From: an uncultured Oscillospiraceae bacterium
GTDB taxonomy: Bacteria; Bacillota; Clostridia; Oscillospirales; Oscillospiraceae
Assembly (NCBI GenBank): GCA_910588045.1
Contig: CAJUPS010000034.1
Span: forward strand, 1 to 30,793
DNA length: 30,793 nt
Direction: 5' to 3'
Shown: piece by piece, positions 1 through 6,902 of the stretch
How positions within the stretch are numbered: position 1 is the stretch's first letter
How the letters are laid out: every line of letters begins with the position of its first letter
The notes under the pieces: model-generated
Told to the model about the DNA's origin: nothing
Databases searched by the model: none
Seen by the model: the letters and a program-made list of their open reading frames with translations, nothing else
Translations under genes and position numbers: made by a program

Positions 1-447
1 TTCGGAAGTGCTTACTGCGGCGCCGCTTCTTAAATTGGCTTACAGCCATCGCCAGCAGTACCGCTATACGGAGAAAGCTTTCGTTACGCACCCCGGGGAG
101 TTTGCTCGGTCCTAGACGGTAGGGGCTACCGATGACCACGCTAAAATAAACGCGATAGACCGGTAAGCGGACAGCAGTCAGTTTAGACCGGTAATCTGTG
201 CCTCGGGCGCAAAAAAACATAACCCCCGTAATCAGGAAGGTTCTTAGGAAACCCCGTTTCCTAAGTGACTTTTTGCCTACTTTTTGTTCACACAAAAAGT
301 AGGCGCGGAGTCCGGGGCCGCGTAGGTCCCGGGCTATCGACGGAGAAGAAGCTAAACAAACTGCCCGCGGGGACGTCATTTATCCGCCTCCGGCGTCTAA
401 ACGACCGTCCCGGCACTCGGCCGGGGGCCGAGCGCCTAGGCGGCAGA
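1..447. other. Intergenic stretch without a confident gene; several hairpins
   Basis: I find no recognisable protein or RNA family. Perfect inverted repeats lie at 243-252/256-265 (10 bp, 3-nt loop), 275-287/292-304 (13 bp, loop TCAC) and 416-422/426-432 (7 bp). The 11-nt block TAGACCGGTAA occurs twice, at 156-166 and 184-194. On the minus strand a frame from an ATG at 220 stays open to the left edge (73 codons, rich in Lys/Arg near the edge), but it has no clear ribosome site and no recognised motif. Dispersed extragenic repeats are common in Oscillospiraceae and would fit this picture; that is inference. Confidence 0.4.
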
Positions 448-732
448 TTACAAGAGGCCCCGCCTGCGGGGCCTCTTATAGGGCGGCCGCCGCTGTGCTG
501 GCTTATCAATCAGAACAATATCATCCCCAATCTGCTTGATGCACTCCCAGGGAATATAGAACTCCTCCCCCCGCCCGAACAATCCAAAAAACCGACAAGG
601 TCCCGGCACTACCAGTGCCGCCACCCGTCCCTCAGGCAGCATCACCTCCACATCCCCTACGTAGCCAATCCGGCAGCCGTCGCAGATATTGATTACTTCT
701 TTACACCGCAGCTCTACCATCCTGCATTGCAT
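448..732 (-). CDS. YlmC/YmxH family PRC-barrel protein
   Basis: The roughly 94-residue product matches the small single-domain PRC-barrel proteins called YlmC/YmxH, which occur in spore-forming Firmicutes. The diagnostic stretch is VELRCKEVINICDGCRIGYV near the N-terminus, followed by the beta-rich core and the segment EEFYIPWECIKQIGDDIVLI. I chose the ATG at 732 because GAGGGGTG lies 6 nt upstream; an ATG at 750 would extend it by six residues but has no ribosome site. It starts 50 nt after sigG and is probably cotranscribed with it, a known clostridial arrangement. The exact function is not established. The last codons are encoded inside a GC-rich hairpin (about 452-477), so the C-terminal tail is probably not conserved. 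Confidence 0.85.
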   Translation of the reverse strand: MQCRMVELRCKEVINICDGCRIGYVGDVEVMLPEGRVAALVVPGPCRFFGLFGRGEEFYIPWECIKQIGDDIVLIDKPAQRRPPYKRPRRRGLL

Positions 733-782
733 GGCTGTCACCCCTCTCATTGGGAGTGTATGCCATGCAAGGAATGTCCTAT

Positions 783-1553
783 TCAGATATTCTTCTGTAT
801 GGTCTTTAACGCATTCTTCTCCAGACGACTCACCTGGGCCTGGGAGATCCCCACCTCAGCGGAGACCTCCATCTGGGTCTTCCCCTCGTAAAACCGCAGA
901 GCCAGAATGTGCTTCTCTCGCTCCCCGAGACGGTCCAGGGCATCCTTCAGCGCAATGTGCTCCAGCCAGTGCTCGTCGGTGTTCTTGGTATCCTTCACCT
1001 GGTCCATGACGCACACCGTATCCCCACTGTCGGAGTAGACCGGCTCAAAGAGACTCACCGGGTCCATAATTGCATCCATGGCAAACACCACCTCCTCCCT
1101 GGGAATGCCCAGCTCTGCGGCGATCTGTTCCACTGTGGGCTCCCGCTGGGACTGTGCCATGAGCTTCTCCCGGGCCTGCATCACCTTGTAGGCCGTGTCC
1201 CGCATACTCCGGCTGACCCGGATGGCACTGTTGTCCCGGAGATACCGGCGGATTTCTCCGATAATCATCGGCACCCCGTAGGTAGAAAATCGGACCGGCT
1301 GGGTGATGTCAAAGTTGTCGATGGCCTTAATCAGTCCCACGCACCCCACCTGGAACAGATCGTCGGCGTTCTCCCCTCTCCCCATAAACTTCTGAATCAC
1401 GGAGAGCACCAGGCGCAGGTTGCCCTGAATCAGCTTCTCCCTGGCCTCCTTATCCCCCTCCTTCGTGCGCCGTAGCAGCTCCATGGTCTCCTCATTGCGC
1501 AGCACCTTCAGTTTTGAGGTGTTTACGCCACAGATCTCCACCTTTCCCTGCAC
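783..1553 (-). CDS. sigG: RNA polymerase sporulation sigma factor SigG
   Basis: 256 residues, the usual sigma-G length. The N-terminus KVEICGVNTSKLKVL is characteristic of sigma-G and separates it from sigma-F. Region 2 includes NLRLVLSVIQKF and DDLFQVGCVGLIKAIDNFD; region 3 includes EIRRYLRDNSAIRVSRSMRD; region 4 ends with GISQAQVSRLEKNAL as the -35-binding helix-turn-helix. Sigma-G directs late forespore transcription after engulfment. The start is a GTG at 1553, preceded by AAGGGGG at about 8 nt. A match to the sigma-F/G promoter consensus lies just upstream (1588-1615), as expected for a gene switched on by sigma-F and then by itself. The ylmC/ymxH-type gene follows. Confidence 0.97.
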   Translation of the reverse strand: MQGKVEICGVNTSKLKVLRNEETMELLRRTKEGDKEAREKLIQGNLRLVLSVIQKFMGRGENADDLFQVGCVGLIKAIDNFDITQPVRFSTYGVPMIIGEIRRYLRDNSAIRVSRSMRDTAYKVMQAREKLMAQSQREPTVEQIAAELGIPREEVVFAMDAIMDPVSLFEPVYSDSGDTVCVMDQVKDTKNTDEHWLEHIALKDALDRLGEREKHILALRFYEGKTQMEVSAEVGISQAQVSRLEKNALKTIQKNI

Positions 1554-1587
1554 GCTCTCATCCCCCTTGGAGAAAACTTACAAGAGC

Positions 1588-1615
1588 AGTTTTCCCCTGG
1601 TCCATGAGATTATAC
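1588..1615 (-). promoter_or_regulatory. Sigma-F/sigma-G-type promoter of sigG
   Basis: On the minus strand, GTATA (1615-1611) is followed after 14 nt by GGGAAAACT (1596-1588). This fits the published forespore consensus (-35 GYATA, -10 GGNNANAMT, spacing 14-16) at every fixed position. It lies 35 nt before the GTG start of sigG. The assignment rests on sequence match and on the gene it serves. Confidence 0.8.
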
Positions 1616-1810
1616 GGGAGGAAAATTGGAGGTTTTGTCGGGACTCAACGCTCCACCCCCACCCCACAGCTTTCCGTCGGCAGGCACAGACCGTATCCAG
1701 CGCAATCATGCGGTCCGACTTCGGTATGGAGTTCTTCCTGCGGTCCTCGGACAGCTCCTCATTTTTGCAGATGGTATGGACTACTATTTTCTCAGTACCG
1801 CCTTTGGGGG

Positions 1811-1840
1811 AAAATGAAAGGGCGGCGCGTGAGCGCCGTC
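1811..1840 (-). terminator. Rho-independent terminator of the collagen-like gene
   Basis: On the minus strand an 8-bp stem (1833-1840 with 1821-1828) is followed by CCTTTCATTTT. It lies just after the collagen-like stop codon. Confidence 0.7.
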
Positions 1841-1852
1841 CTCCCCCCGGTG

Positions 1853-2605
1853 TCAGTTTTCTAGCAAACCCACCGCCCGCATATTGGCTAACAGTGTGTT
1901 GAACCGGGCAACTACATCATTGACGCCGGTAGCATTCGGTACTGCGGCAGCCGCTTCCAGCGTTGCGGAAGGTCCAGTTGGGCCAGTCGGGCCGGTCGGA
2001 CCCATCTCGCCCGCAGGGCCCATCGGACCCGTAGCACCTGCCACACCAGCAGCGCCGGTCGCACCGGCAGGGCCAGCCGGTCCCATCTCACCCGCAGGAC
2101 CCATCGGCCCCATAGGGCCTGTCGCGCCAGCAGCGCCGGTCGCACCGGCAGGGCCAGCCGGTCCCATTGCACCCGCAGGACCCATCGCGCCTGTAGGGCC
2201 TGTCGCACCAGCAGCGCCGGTCGCACCGGCAGGACCAGCCGGGCCCATTGCGCCCGCAGGACCCATCGGACCCATAGGGCCTGCCTCACCAGCAGCGCCA
2301 GTCGCACCAGCAGGGCCAGCCGGGCCCATTGCACCCGCAGGGCCCATCGGGCCCATAGGGCCTGTCGCACCAGCAGCACCGGTCGCACCGGCAGGGCCAG
2401 CCGGGCCCATTGCGCCCGCAGGGCCCATCGGGCCCGTAGCACCAACAGGGCCAGGAATCCCGGGCATACCCATAGGTCCTACAGGACCAGGCAGACCGCG
2501 GGGACCCCGCGGCCCGGCAGGGCCGGGGATGCAGCAAACATTGCCGCACTCCCCACCGCGGCTATGGCAGCCACAGAGTTCAGATTCATAACAATTATAT
2601 CTCAT
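1853..2605 (-). CDS. Collagen-like triple-helix repeat protein
   Basis: 250 residues in three parts. Residues 1-26 are cysteine-rich (C5, C11, C13, C20, C24, C25). Residues about 27-207 are an almost unbroken Gly-X-Y collagen repeat dominated by GPMGPAGAMGPAGPAGATGA variants. The C-terminal part of about 40 residues includes ATGVNDVVARFNTLLANMR, a likely trimer-forming end. Comparable proteins such as BclA in Bacillus and Clostridioides form exosporium filaments, so a spore-surface role is likely, consistent with the adjacent sporulation genes, but the sequence does not prove it. There is no signal peptide, as expected for mother-cell-made spore-coat proteins. The ATG at 2605 has GGAGG 11 nt upstream. 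The repeat leaves the opposite strand open too; that reading is a shadow. Confidence 0.9.
   Translation of the reverse strand: MRYNCYESELCGCHSRGGECGNVCCIPGPAGPRGPRGLPGPVGPMGMPGIPGPVGATGPMGPAGAMGPAGPAGATGAAGATGPMGPMGPAGAMGPAGPAGATGAAGEAGPMGPMGPAGAMGPAGPAGATGAAGATGPTGAMGPAGAMGPAGPAGATGAAGATGPMGPMGPAGEMGPAGPAGATGAAGVAGATGPMGPAGEMGPTGPTGPTGPSATLEAAAAVPNATGVNDVVARFNTLLANMRAVGLLEN
1985..2525. repeat. Tandem in-frame GC-rich repeat encoding Gly-X-Y
   Basis: Blocks of about 54-63 bp recur within the collagen-like gene, each encoding variants of GPMGPAGAMGPAGPAGATGAAG. Near-identical tandem copies favour length change by slippage or unequal recombination. Confidence 0.85.
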
Positions 2606-2724
2606 TCGGGAAATTTCCTCCGTATATCACGCAGTCATTTCAACTGCGCAGGATGGGGCAGCCCGCTCACAAACCTCTGCCCACTCCATTGTATGCGTCT
2701 GCGGCCGCTGCCGCTCCCCTGAAT

Positions 2725-2753
2725 TTGACAGCTTTGCAAATTCATGGTATGAT
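2725..2753 (+). promoter_or_regulatory. Sigma-A promoter of the aromatic acid exporter gene
   Basis: TTGACA (2725-2730), a 17-nt spacer and TATGAT (2748-2753). It matches the housekeeping consensus at 11 of 12 positions and lies 76 nt before the start codon. Confidence 0.85.
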
Positions 2754-2829
2754 ACCTTTTACTTGATAAGAGCGCTTGGACCCCTTGCCAAGTGAAGGCA
2801 TCAAAACGAAATTGCATTGGAGGCCCGCC

Positions 2830-3729
2830 ATGAAACATCGTCGGCTTCATGTTGGACTGCGCACGGTCAAAACAGCCGTGGCTGTCGTGATCGCCATGAT
2901 CCTGGTAGAGCCTTACGGTGCTACCAGCTCCCGTCTGATCCTGGCCATGCTGGGCGCCATGGCAGCGGTGCAGCCTACCTTCAAGGAATCTCTGGAAGCG
3001 TGCGTCACGCAGACCATAGGCGTCATTGCCGGTGTAGCGGTCGGCGTCATTTTTGTGGCGCTGCCCACGGGGCCGCTGACCTCGGTGCTCCTGGGGATTA
3101 TCTTGATTATCACCGTCTATAACCTGCTGCCCAGCGCCTTCTCCCCATCCCTGCCCTGCTTCATTTTGGTCATGGTCTGTACCGATGCGGAGATGGCGCC
3201 CATCGCCTATGCCCTCGGCCGGATCTGGGATACGGCGATTGGCCTGGGGGTGGGCATGTTGATCAATATGGTGGTGTTCCCTTATGACAACAGTCAGCAA
3301 ATCCGGGACACTGTGAAGGGGCTGGACACAGATTTACTACACTTTCTGGAGGACATGTTCGACGGTGACACCCACCTGCCCGACGCAGGCGCTATGAATA
3401 CCCGGATCGCCTCTCTTGCCAGCCAGCTCTCCATTTTTGCCAACCAGCGCCTCCTCCTGCACCTGCGTCGGCAGAAGCGCACCCTGGAGCGCTACCGCGC
3501 CTGTGAGCGCAAGGCCCAGGAGCTGGTCTCCCATTTGGAGGTCCTCTCTCAGCTGGATCACCCGGGCCGCCTGAGCCAGGAAAACCGGCGCCGTCTCATT
3601 GCCTGCGGCGCAAAAGTGACGGACAACCGGGCGCTGGACTCCGTCATGGAAAAGGACGTCGTCACCAACTATCATGTTTCTCAGATTTTAACCCTTCGCC
3701 ACGATCTTCTGGAGACGCTCTCCGACTGA
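2830..3729 (+). CDS. Aromatic acid exporter family (ArAE/FUSC-like) membrane protein
   Basis: 299 residues. The N-terminal half (about residues 8-155) is a series of hydrophobic helices with the ArAE-type opening RTVKTAVAVVIAMILVEPYG, the segment LAMLGAMAAVQPTFKESLEA and GRIWDTAIGLGVGMLINMVV. The C-terminal half is a hydrophilic helical domain typical of small Firmicutes ArAE proteins (DUF939 type). Relatives belong to a superfamily with efflux pumps for aromatic acids; the substrate here is unknown. The ATG at 2830 has GGAGG 6 nt upstream and was preferred over an upstream in-frame ATG with no ribosome site. It is a single-gene transcript with its own promoter and terminator. Confidence 0.85.
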   Translation: MKHRRLHVGLRTVKTAVAVVIAMILVEPYGATSSRLILAMLGAMAAVQPTFKESLEACVTQTIGVIAGVAVGVIFVALPTGPLTSVLLGIILIITVYNLLPSAFSPSLPCFILVMVCTDAEMAPIAYALGRIWDTAIGLGVGMLINMVVFPYDNSQQIRDTVKGLDTDLLHFLEDMFDGDTHLPDAGAMNTRIASLASQLSIFANQRLLLHLRRQKRTLERYRACERKAQELVSHLEVLSQLDHPGRLSQENRRRLIACGAKVTDNRALDSVMEKDVVTNYHVSQILTLRHDLLETLSD

Positions 3730-3745
3730 GAGAAGCGTAAAGAAA

Positions 3746-3785
3746 ACGGCGCGCTTCCGCCTGCGGGAAGTGCGCCGTCAATTTT
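3746..3785 (+). terminator. Rho-independent terminator
   Basis: Long GC-rich stem (3746-3760 with 3763-3778, one G-T pair) followed by CAATTTT, directly after the exporter gene. Confidence 0.8.
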
Positions 3786-3820
3786 AACCGCCAGTTAAAC
3801 TCTTGTTGCCCACGCTTCGC

Positions 3821-3848
3821 TTGGAAATGGGAAAATCTATGATAGAAT
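3821..3848 (+). promoter_or_regulatory. Candidate sigma-A promoter of the XRE regulator
   Basis: TTGGAA (3821-3826), a 16-nt spacer and TAGAAT (3843-3848). It lies 46 nt before the ATG. Confidence 0.6.
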
Positions 3849-3894
3849 ATGATTAGAAACGGGCCTGTTTACTTTACTTACAGGGAGAACGATC

Positions 3895-4962
3895 ATGGAA
3901 CTGAATATCGGAATGAATATCAGACGCCTGCGCATTGCCAAAGGGTTGACGCAGGAGCAACTTGCGGAACTTTTGACTATCTCAGCGGCAGCAGTGAGCA
4001 AATGGGAAGCCAGGAATACCTACCCTGATATTACCATGCTGTTTCCGCTTGCGGAGATATTCGGCGTTACCATTGATGAACTTTTAGGTTATGATGAAGC
4101 AAGGGCAAAAGAGGATGTAGATAAGATCCTTGCCGAATATCAGCGTTTGCATATGGAGGGAAGATTTGCTGAGGGGACAGAATTGATCGTCCATGCGCGG
4201 AAAAAATATCCTCACGACTACCGCATTATGAATAAATATATGTGGGATAAGGCAGGCGGAGACGCAGGAAACGATGCAGAAACATTGCTCAAGAGCAAAG
4301 ATGAACTTTTACAGATATGCGATTGTATCTCAGAAGGATGTACCCAGGACGATCTTCGCGCCGCAGCAATCAATATGAAAGCAAAACTTCTTCACGCTGC
4401 GGGAAATACCGGCGAAGCGCTTGAGGTACTTTCCAAACTCCCTGCGTGGCACGCCCCAATTATGAAAGAACAGCTTTTCCGTAAAGATACCGCCGAATTT
4501 CGTTATTGGAATAAAAAGAACTGCTATGGTCTTATGAACGTAATGTCCATGAAACTTGCGAGGATCATTTGTTTTGATCCCTCCCTCTTTCTTGCTGAGA
4601 AGATGGAACGCATAGAGCAGATGGCAGAAGAATTTGCAAGAATGAGCAAAAAGAAGGACCTTGCATTTTTCTGTATCGGAGAGGAATCTATATATGCAGT
4701 TTTGGCAGATATGCTTACAGCAGATAATGCGCCTATCGAAGATGTGATCCGTATCAGAGAAAGACAATTTGCTTCCATGGAAAGAATGATGGCGCTTGCC
4801 GAAACCGATGATGTTCTTAACGAGCAAATTCAGGCTGCCTATCAAACCGGCGATATGATCGCCTGGGAACTGAATCGCCTTTTGAACTCACCCCATCCTC
4901 AGTTTGCAAAGCTTAGAGAAAACACGAAATATGCTGCAATGCTCAACAAGTGGGTAAGGTAG
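3895..4962 (+). CDS. XRE-family transcriptional regulator with long helical C-terminal domain
   Basis: 355 residues. Residues about 7-60 form a Cro/CI-type helix-turn-helix (LRIAKGLTQEQLAELL, then ISAAAVSKWEARNTYPD), followed by the common Firmicutes linker FGVTIDELLGYD. The remaining 290 residues are predicted mostly helical and TPR-like, with no recognised enzyme motif; they probably sense a ligand or oligomerise. The start has GGGAG about 8 nt upstream. The gene is clearly richer in A+T and in A/T-ending codons than its neighbours, a sign of lateral acquisition. It stands alone between two terminators, so its target cannot be read from context. Confidence 0.88.
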   Translation: MELNIGMNIRRLRIAKGLTQEQLAELLTISAAAVSKWEARNTYPDITMLFPLAEIFGVTIDELLGYDEARAKEDVDKILAEYQRLHMEGRFAEGTELIVHARKKYPHDYRIMNKYMWDKAGGDAGNDAETLLKSKDELLQICDCISEGCTQDDLRAAAINMKAKLLHAAGNTGEALEVLSKLPAWHAPIMKEQLFRKDTAEFRYWNKKNCYGLMNVMSMKLARIICFDPSLFLAEKMERIEQMAEEFARMSKKKDLAFFCIGEESIYAVLADMLTADNAPIEDVIRIRERQFASMERMMALAETDDVLNEQIQAAYQTGDMIAWELNRLLNSPHPQFAKLRENTKYAAMLNKWVR

Positions 4963-4975
4963 GATGGATATGATC

Positions 4976-5012
4976 GGAGCGCTTCCAACGCCCGGAAGCG
5001 CTCCGTCACTAT
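4976..5012 (+). terminator. Rho-independent terminator
   Basis: Perfect 11-bp stem (4976-4986 with 4994-5004), 7-nt loop, then GTCACTATTT. It sits between the convergent XRE and M50 genes; only the plus side has a modest T tract. Confidence 0.7.
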
Positions 5013-5013
5013 T

Positions 5014-5607
5014 TCACGTTTTCGCCAGTGTCCGCCGGGGGAGCACGGGCAGCTGCGGCACCAACGTCCCCGCCGCACCCAGCAGCAGGAACAGTCCCGC
5101 GTGATACCACACCGTGAGCACGAAGGCCACCCCGGTGAGCGCCAGCGCGCACCCCAGTCCCACCCCCCGGCAGATCCGGTCCGCCGCCGGAGGGTCGATC
5201 AGCCAGCTCACCAGCAAGTACAGCACCCGCCCGCCGTCCAGGGCCGGAACCGGGAGCAGGTTGAAGCATCCCAGCAGCAGGTTGGCCCCTGCCGCCACGT
5301 AGCTCCCCATCAGGCGGGCAAACAGCAGGGCCAGCAGCAGGTTCACCGCCGGACCCGCCAGGGTGCAGAGAATCTCCCGGGGGTAGGACAGCCGCCGGGT
5401 ATCCGCCCGGATCTCCGCGCCAAAGGCGGTCAGCCGTACCCGCTCCACCCGGGCCCCCGCCAGCCGCAGCGCCAGCAAATGCCCCGCCTCGTGGCACAGC
5501 GCCGAAAAAAGAACCAGCGGCAGCACCCCTCCTGCTCCCGCCAGCAGGGACAGCGCCAGGAGCGCCGCGAAGCCCCATCCGGCCTCCAGCTTACCCCACC
5601 GCAACAT
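5014..5607 (-). CDS. spoIVFB: M50 intramembrane metalloprotease, SpoIVFB-like
   Basis: 197 residues, very hydrophobic. It carries the site-2-protease zinc motif HEAGH (residues 39-43) inside a transmembrane helix and the second motif NLLPVPALDGGRVL (about 116-129), whose Asp completes the metal site. SpoIVFB cleaves pro-sigma-K in the mother cell. The ATG at 5607 lies inside the end of the upstream M23 gene (17-nt overlap), so translation is probably coupled; I see no strong separate ribosome site. It is shorter than Bacillus SpoIVFB (288 residues) and lacks the C-terminal CBS region. The SpoIVFB assignment rests on motifs plus its M23 partner; an unrelated M50 protease remains possible. Confidence 0.82.
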   Translation of the reverse strand: MLRWGKLEAGWGFAALLALSLLAGAGGVLPLVLFSALCHEAGHLLALRLAGARVERVRLTAFGAEIRADTRRLSYPREILCTLAGPAVNLLLALLFARLMGSYVAAGANLLLGCFNLLPVPALDGGRVLYLLVSWLIDPPAADRICRGVGLGCALALTGVAFVLTVWYHAGLFLLLGAAGTLVPQLPVLPRRTLAKT

Positions 5608-6595
5608 AGTAGATCGGGTTGAGGTAGAGGTCGCCGTCGTGGAGTTCAAAGTGGAGATGGGGCCCGGTGGCCAGGCCCGTGGCCCCCACCTCGGCGATCT
5701 TCTCCCCCATTGCGACGCTGCCGCCGGAGGCGGTGACGCGGCTGCAGTGGGCGTAGAGCGTGATATACCCGTCCTGGTGGCGCAGCATAATATAGTTGCC
5801 CAGGGAGCTGCTCTCCCCGGAGGCATACACCTCGCCGTCGGCAAAGGCCACCACGTCCGTCCCCTCCTCCGCCGCCAGGTCCACGCCGTAGTGAAACCGG
5901 TTTCCCCCTTCGATGGGGTGATCCCGCCATCCAAAGGTGGAGCTCAGATGCCCGGACACCGGCGTGCAGTGGTCAAAGCCCAGGTTGCGCTGCTCCAGAC
6001 TGGTGTTCTCCGGCAGGGCGGCCATGGTATACACCGTAGAGGCGGCGGCCTCCTCCAGTTCCCCGCTCTCCGGGGTGGAGGAAGCCGCCGCCTCCCCTTC
6101 CCCCGCCGGAGGAGAGGTGGGCTGCTCTCCCGAGAGCACCAGCTCCCGCATGACTTCCCTGTCCGCCTCCGGCAGGGAGAGGGCGCTGCTCCGCAGCAGC
6201 TGTGCCCCTACCTCCGCCGGAGGCGTGCTGACCTCCTCCGGCTCGACGGGCTCCTCCGGCGTCTCCTCGGGTACGGGCGCGGGGGCCTCCGGCGAGAGAT
6301 CAAAGACGGCCGCGTAGGCCTCCTGTAAGGAGTCCCCCACCGGCTCCTCGCCGCTGACAGCCCGCCCCACGGCGGCAAAGGCCTCCTTGAAGTCCGCATC
6401 CCGGCCGATGAGCTGCCGGGCGGAGTCCGCCAGACGGCCCACCGCCTCCGGAAACAGCAGCTTGGCCGCCACCAGCAGCACGAAAACCGCCCCGCAGACC
6501 ACCAGCCGCACCGGTATCGGTTCCTCCCCGGTCCGCCGCGTCCTGGTTCGCCGGAGCTGCTGCACCCGGCGGCGGGCTGTATTGGATGTTGACAA
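5591..6595 (-). CDS. spoIVFA: M23/LytM-domain membrane protein, SpoIVFA-like
   Basis: 334 residues: a basic cytoplasmic N-terminus, one transmembrane helix (about 29-48), a Pro/Glu-rich linker (about 100-185) and a C-terminal LytM domain (about 213-330). The zinc-site residues are all visible: H235 and D239 in RFHYGVDLA, and H313/H315 in GPHLHFEL. SpoIVFA anchors and restrains SpoIVFB; the immediate overlap with an M50 gene and a sigma-E-type promoter upstream support that role over SpoIIQ. The intact metal site is notable because Bacillus SpoIVFA is considered non-catalytic. The start is a TTG at 6595 preceded by AAGGGGGGAT about 5 nt away; no ATG fits. Confidence 0.78.
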   Translation of the reverse strand: MSTSNTARRRVQQLRRTRTRRTGEEPIPVRLVVCGAVFVLLVAAKLLFPEAVGRLADSARQLIGRDADFKEAFAAVGRAVSGEEPVGDSLQEAYAAVFDLSPEAPAPVPEETPEEPVEPEEVSTPPAEVGAQLLRSSALSLPEADREVMRELVLSGEQPTSPPAGEGEAAASSTPESGELEEAAASTVYTMAALPENTSLEQRNLGFDHCTPVSGHLSSTFGWRDHPIEGGNRFHYGVDLAAEEGTDVVAFADGEVYASGESSSLGNYIMLRHQDGYITLYAHCSRVTASGGSVAMGEKIAEVGATGLATGPHLHFELHDGDLYLNPIYYVAVG

Positions 6596-6619
6596 GCCCG
6601 ATCCCCCCTTTTTGCCTCC

Positions 6620-6648
6620 AGTCTATGCAGAAACGGGGAAGAATATGC
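6620..6648 (-). promoter_or_regulatory. Sigma-E-type promoter of the spoIVFA-spoIVFB operon
   Basis: On the minus strand, GCATATT (6648-6642), a 14-nt spacer and CATAGACT (6627-6620). This matches the mother-cell sigma-E consensus (KMATATT, 14-15 nt, CATACANT) at all but one fixed position and lies 25 nt before the TTG start. Confidence 0.75.
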
Positions 6649-6718
6649 ACCTTTTTCCATTTCAATACAGCAAATAATTTGTATATGTAAAAATTCTACT
6701 AATCAGGCAAAATAAGGG

Positions 6719-6747
6719 TTGCCTTTTTTGGAGAGTTTTGCTATAAT
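6719..6747 (+). promoter_or_regulatory. Sigma-A promoter of the symporter gene
   Basis: TTGCCT (6719-6724), 17-nt spacer, perfect TATAAT (6742-6747). It implies a leader of about 150 nt. Confidence 0.8.
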
Positions 6748-6780
6748 GAAACATGAATTTTTGCTGTGGCAGGAGGAATC

Positions 6781-6887
6781 GTCCTTTTGCAGGCAAAAGG
6801 ACGACGCTTCCGCCGGGACAGCGGAAGCGTCGTACACGGGAAAAGGAGGAGAATGCACAGAGAGGAGCGTCCATGATTTTGATTTGA
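6781..6887 (+). promoter_or_regulatory. Structured leader with two hairpins and two mini-ORFs before the symporter
   Basis: Two perfect hairpins follow each other: 6781-6788/6795-6802 (8 bp) and 6802-6813/6821-6832 (12 bp, 7-nt loop). Neither has a T tract, so they are not ordinary terminators. Then come two tiny ORFs with upstream purine-rich sites, 6853-6876 (7 codons) and 6873-6887 (4 codons), overlapping as ATGA, before the symporter ATG at 6903. A translation- or structure-based control is possible; this is inference. Confidence 0.45.
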
Positions 6888-6902
6888 GAGGGAGAGTACA
6901 TT

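Noticed and set aside
1..250. Possible tmRNA or RNase P RNA at the left edge.
   Set aside because: I found neither the tRNA-like ends nor the conserved P4-type core on either strand.
1985..2525. Regular repeats that might suggest a CRISPR array.
   Set aside because: Repeats are contiguous, in frame and encode Gly-X-Y; there are no unique spacers and no cas genes.
1884..2591. 235-codon proline-rich frame opposite the collagen-like gene.
   Set aside because: It is the reverse reading of the Gly-X-Y repeat.
6785..6805. GCAGGCAAAAGGACGAC resembles part of the glycine riboswitch core.
   Set aside because: The other conserved parts (the CCGAAGG-type core and a matching P1) are missing, and the segment is fully used in a simple 8-bp hairpin.
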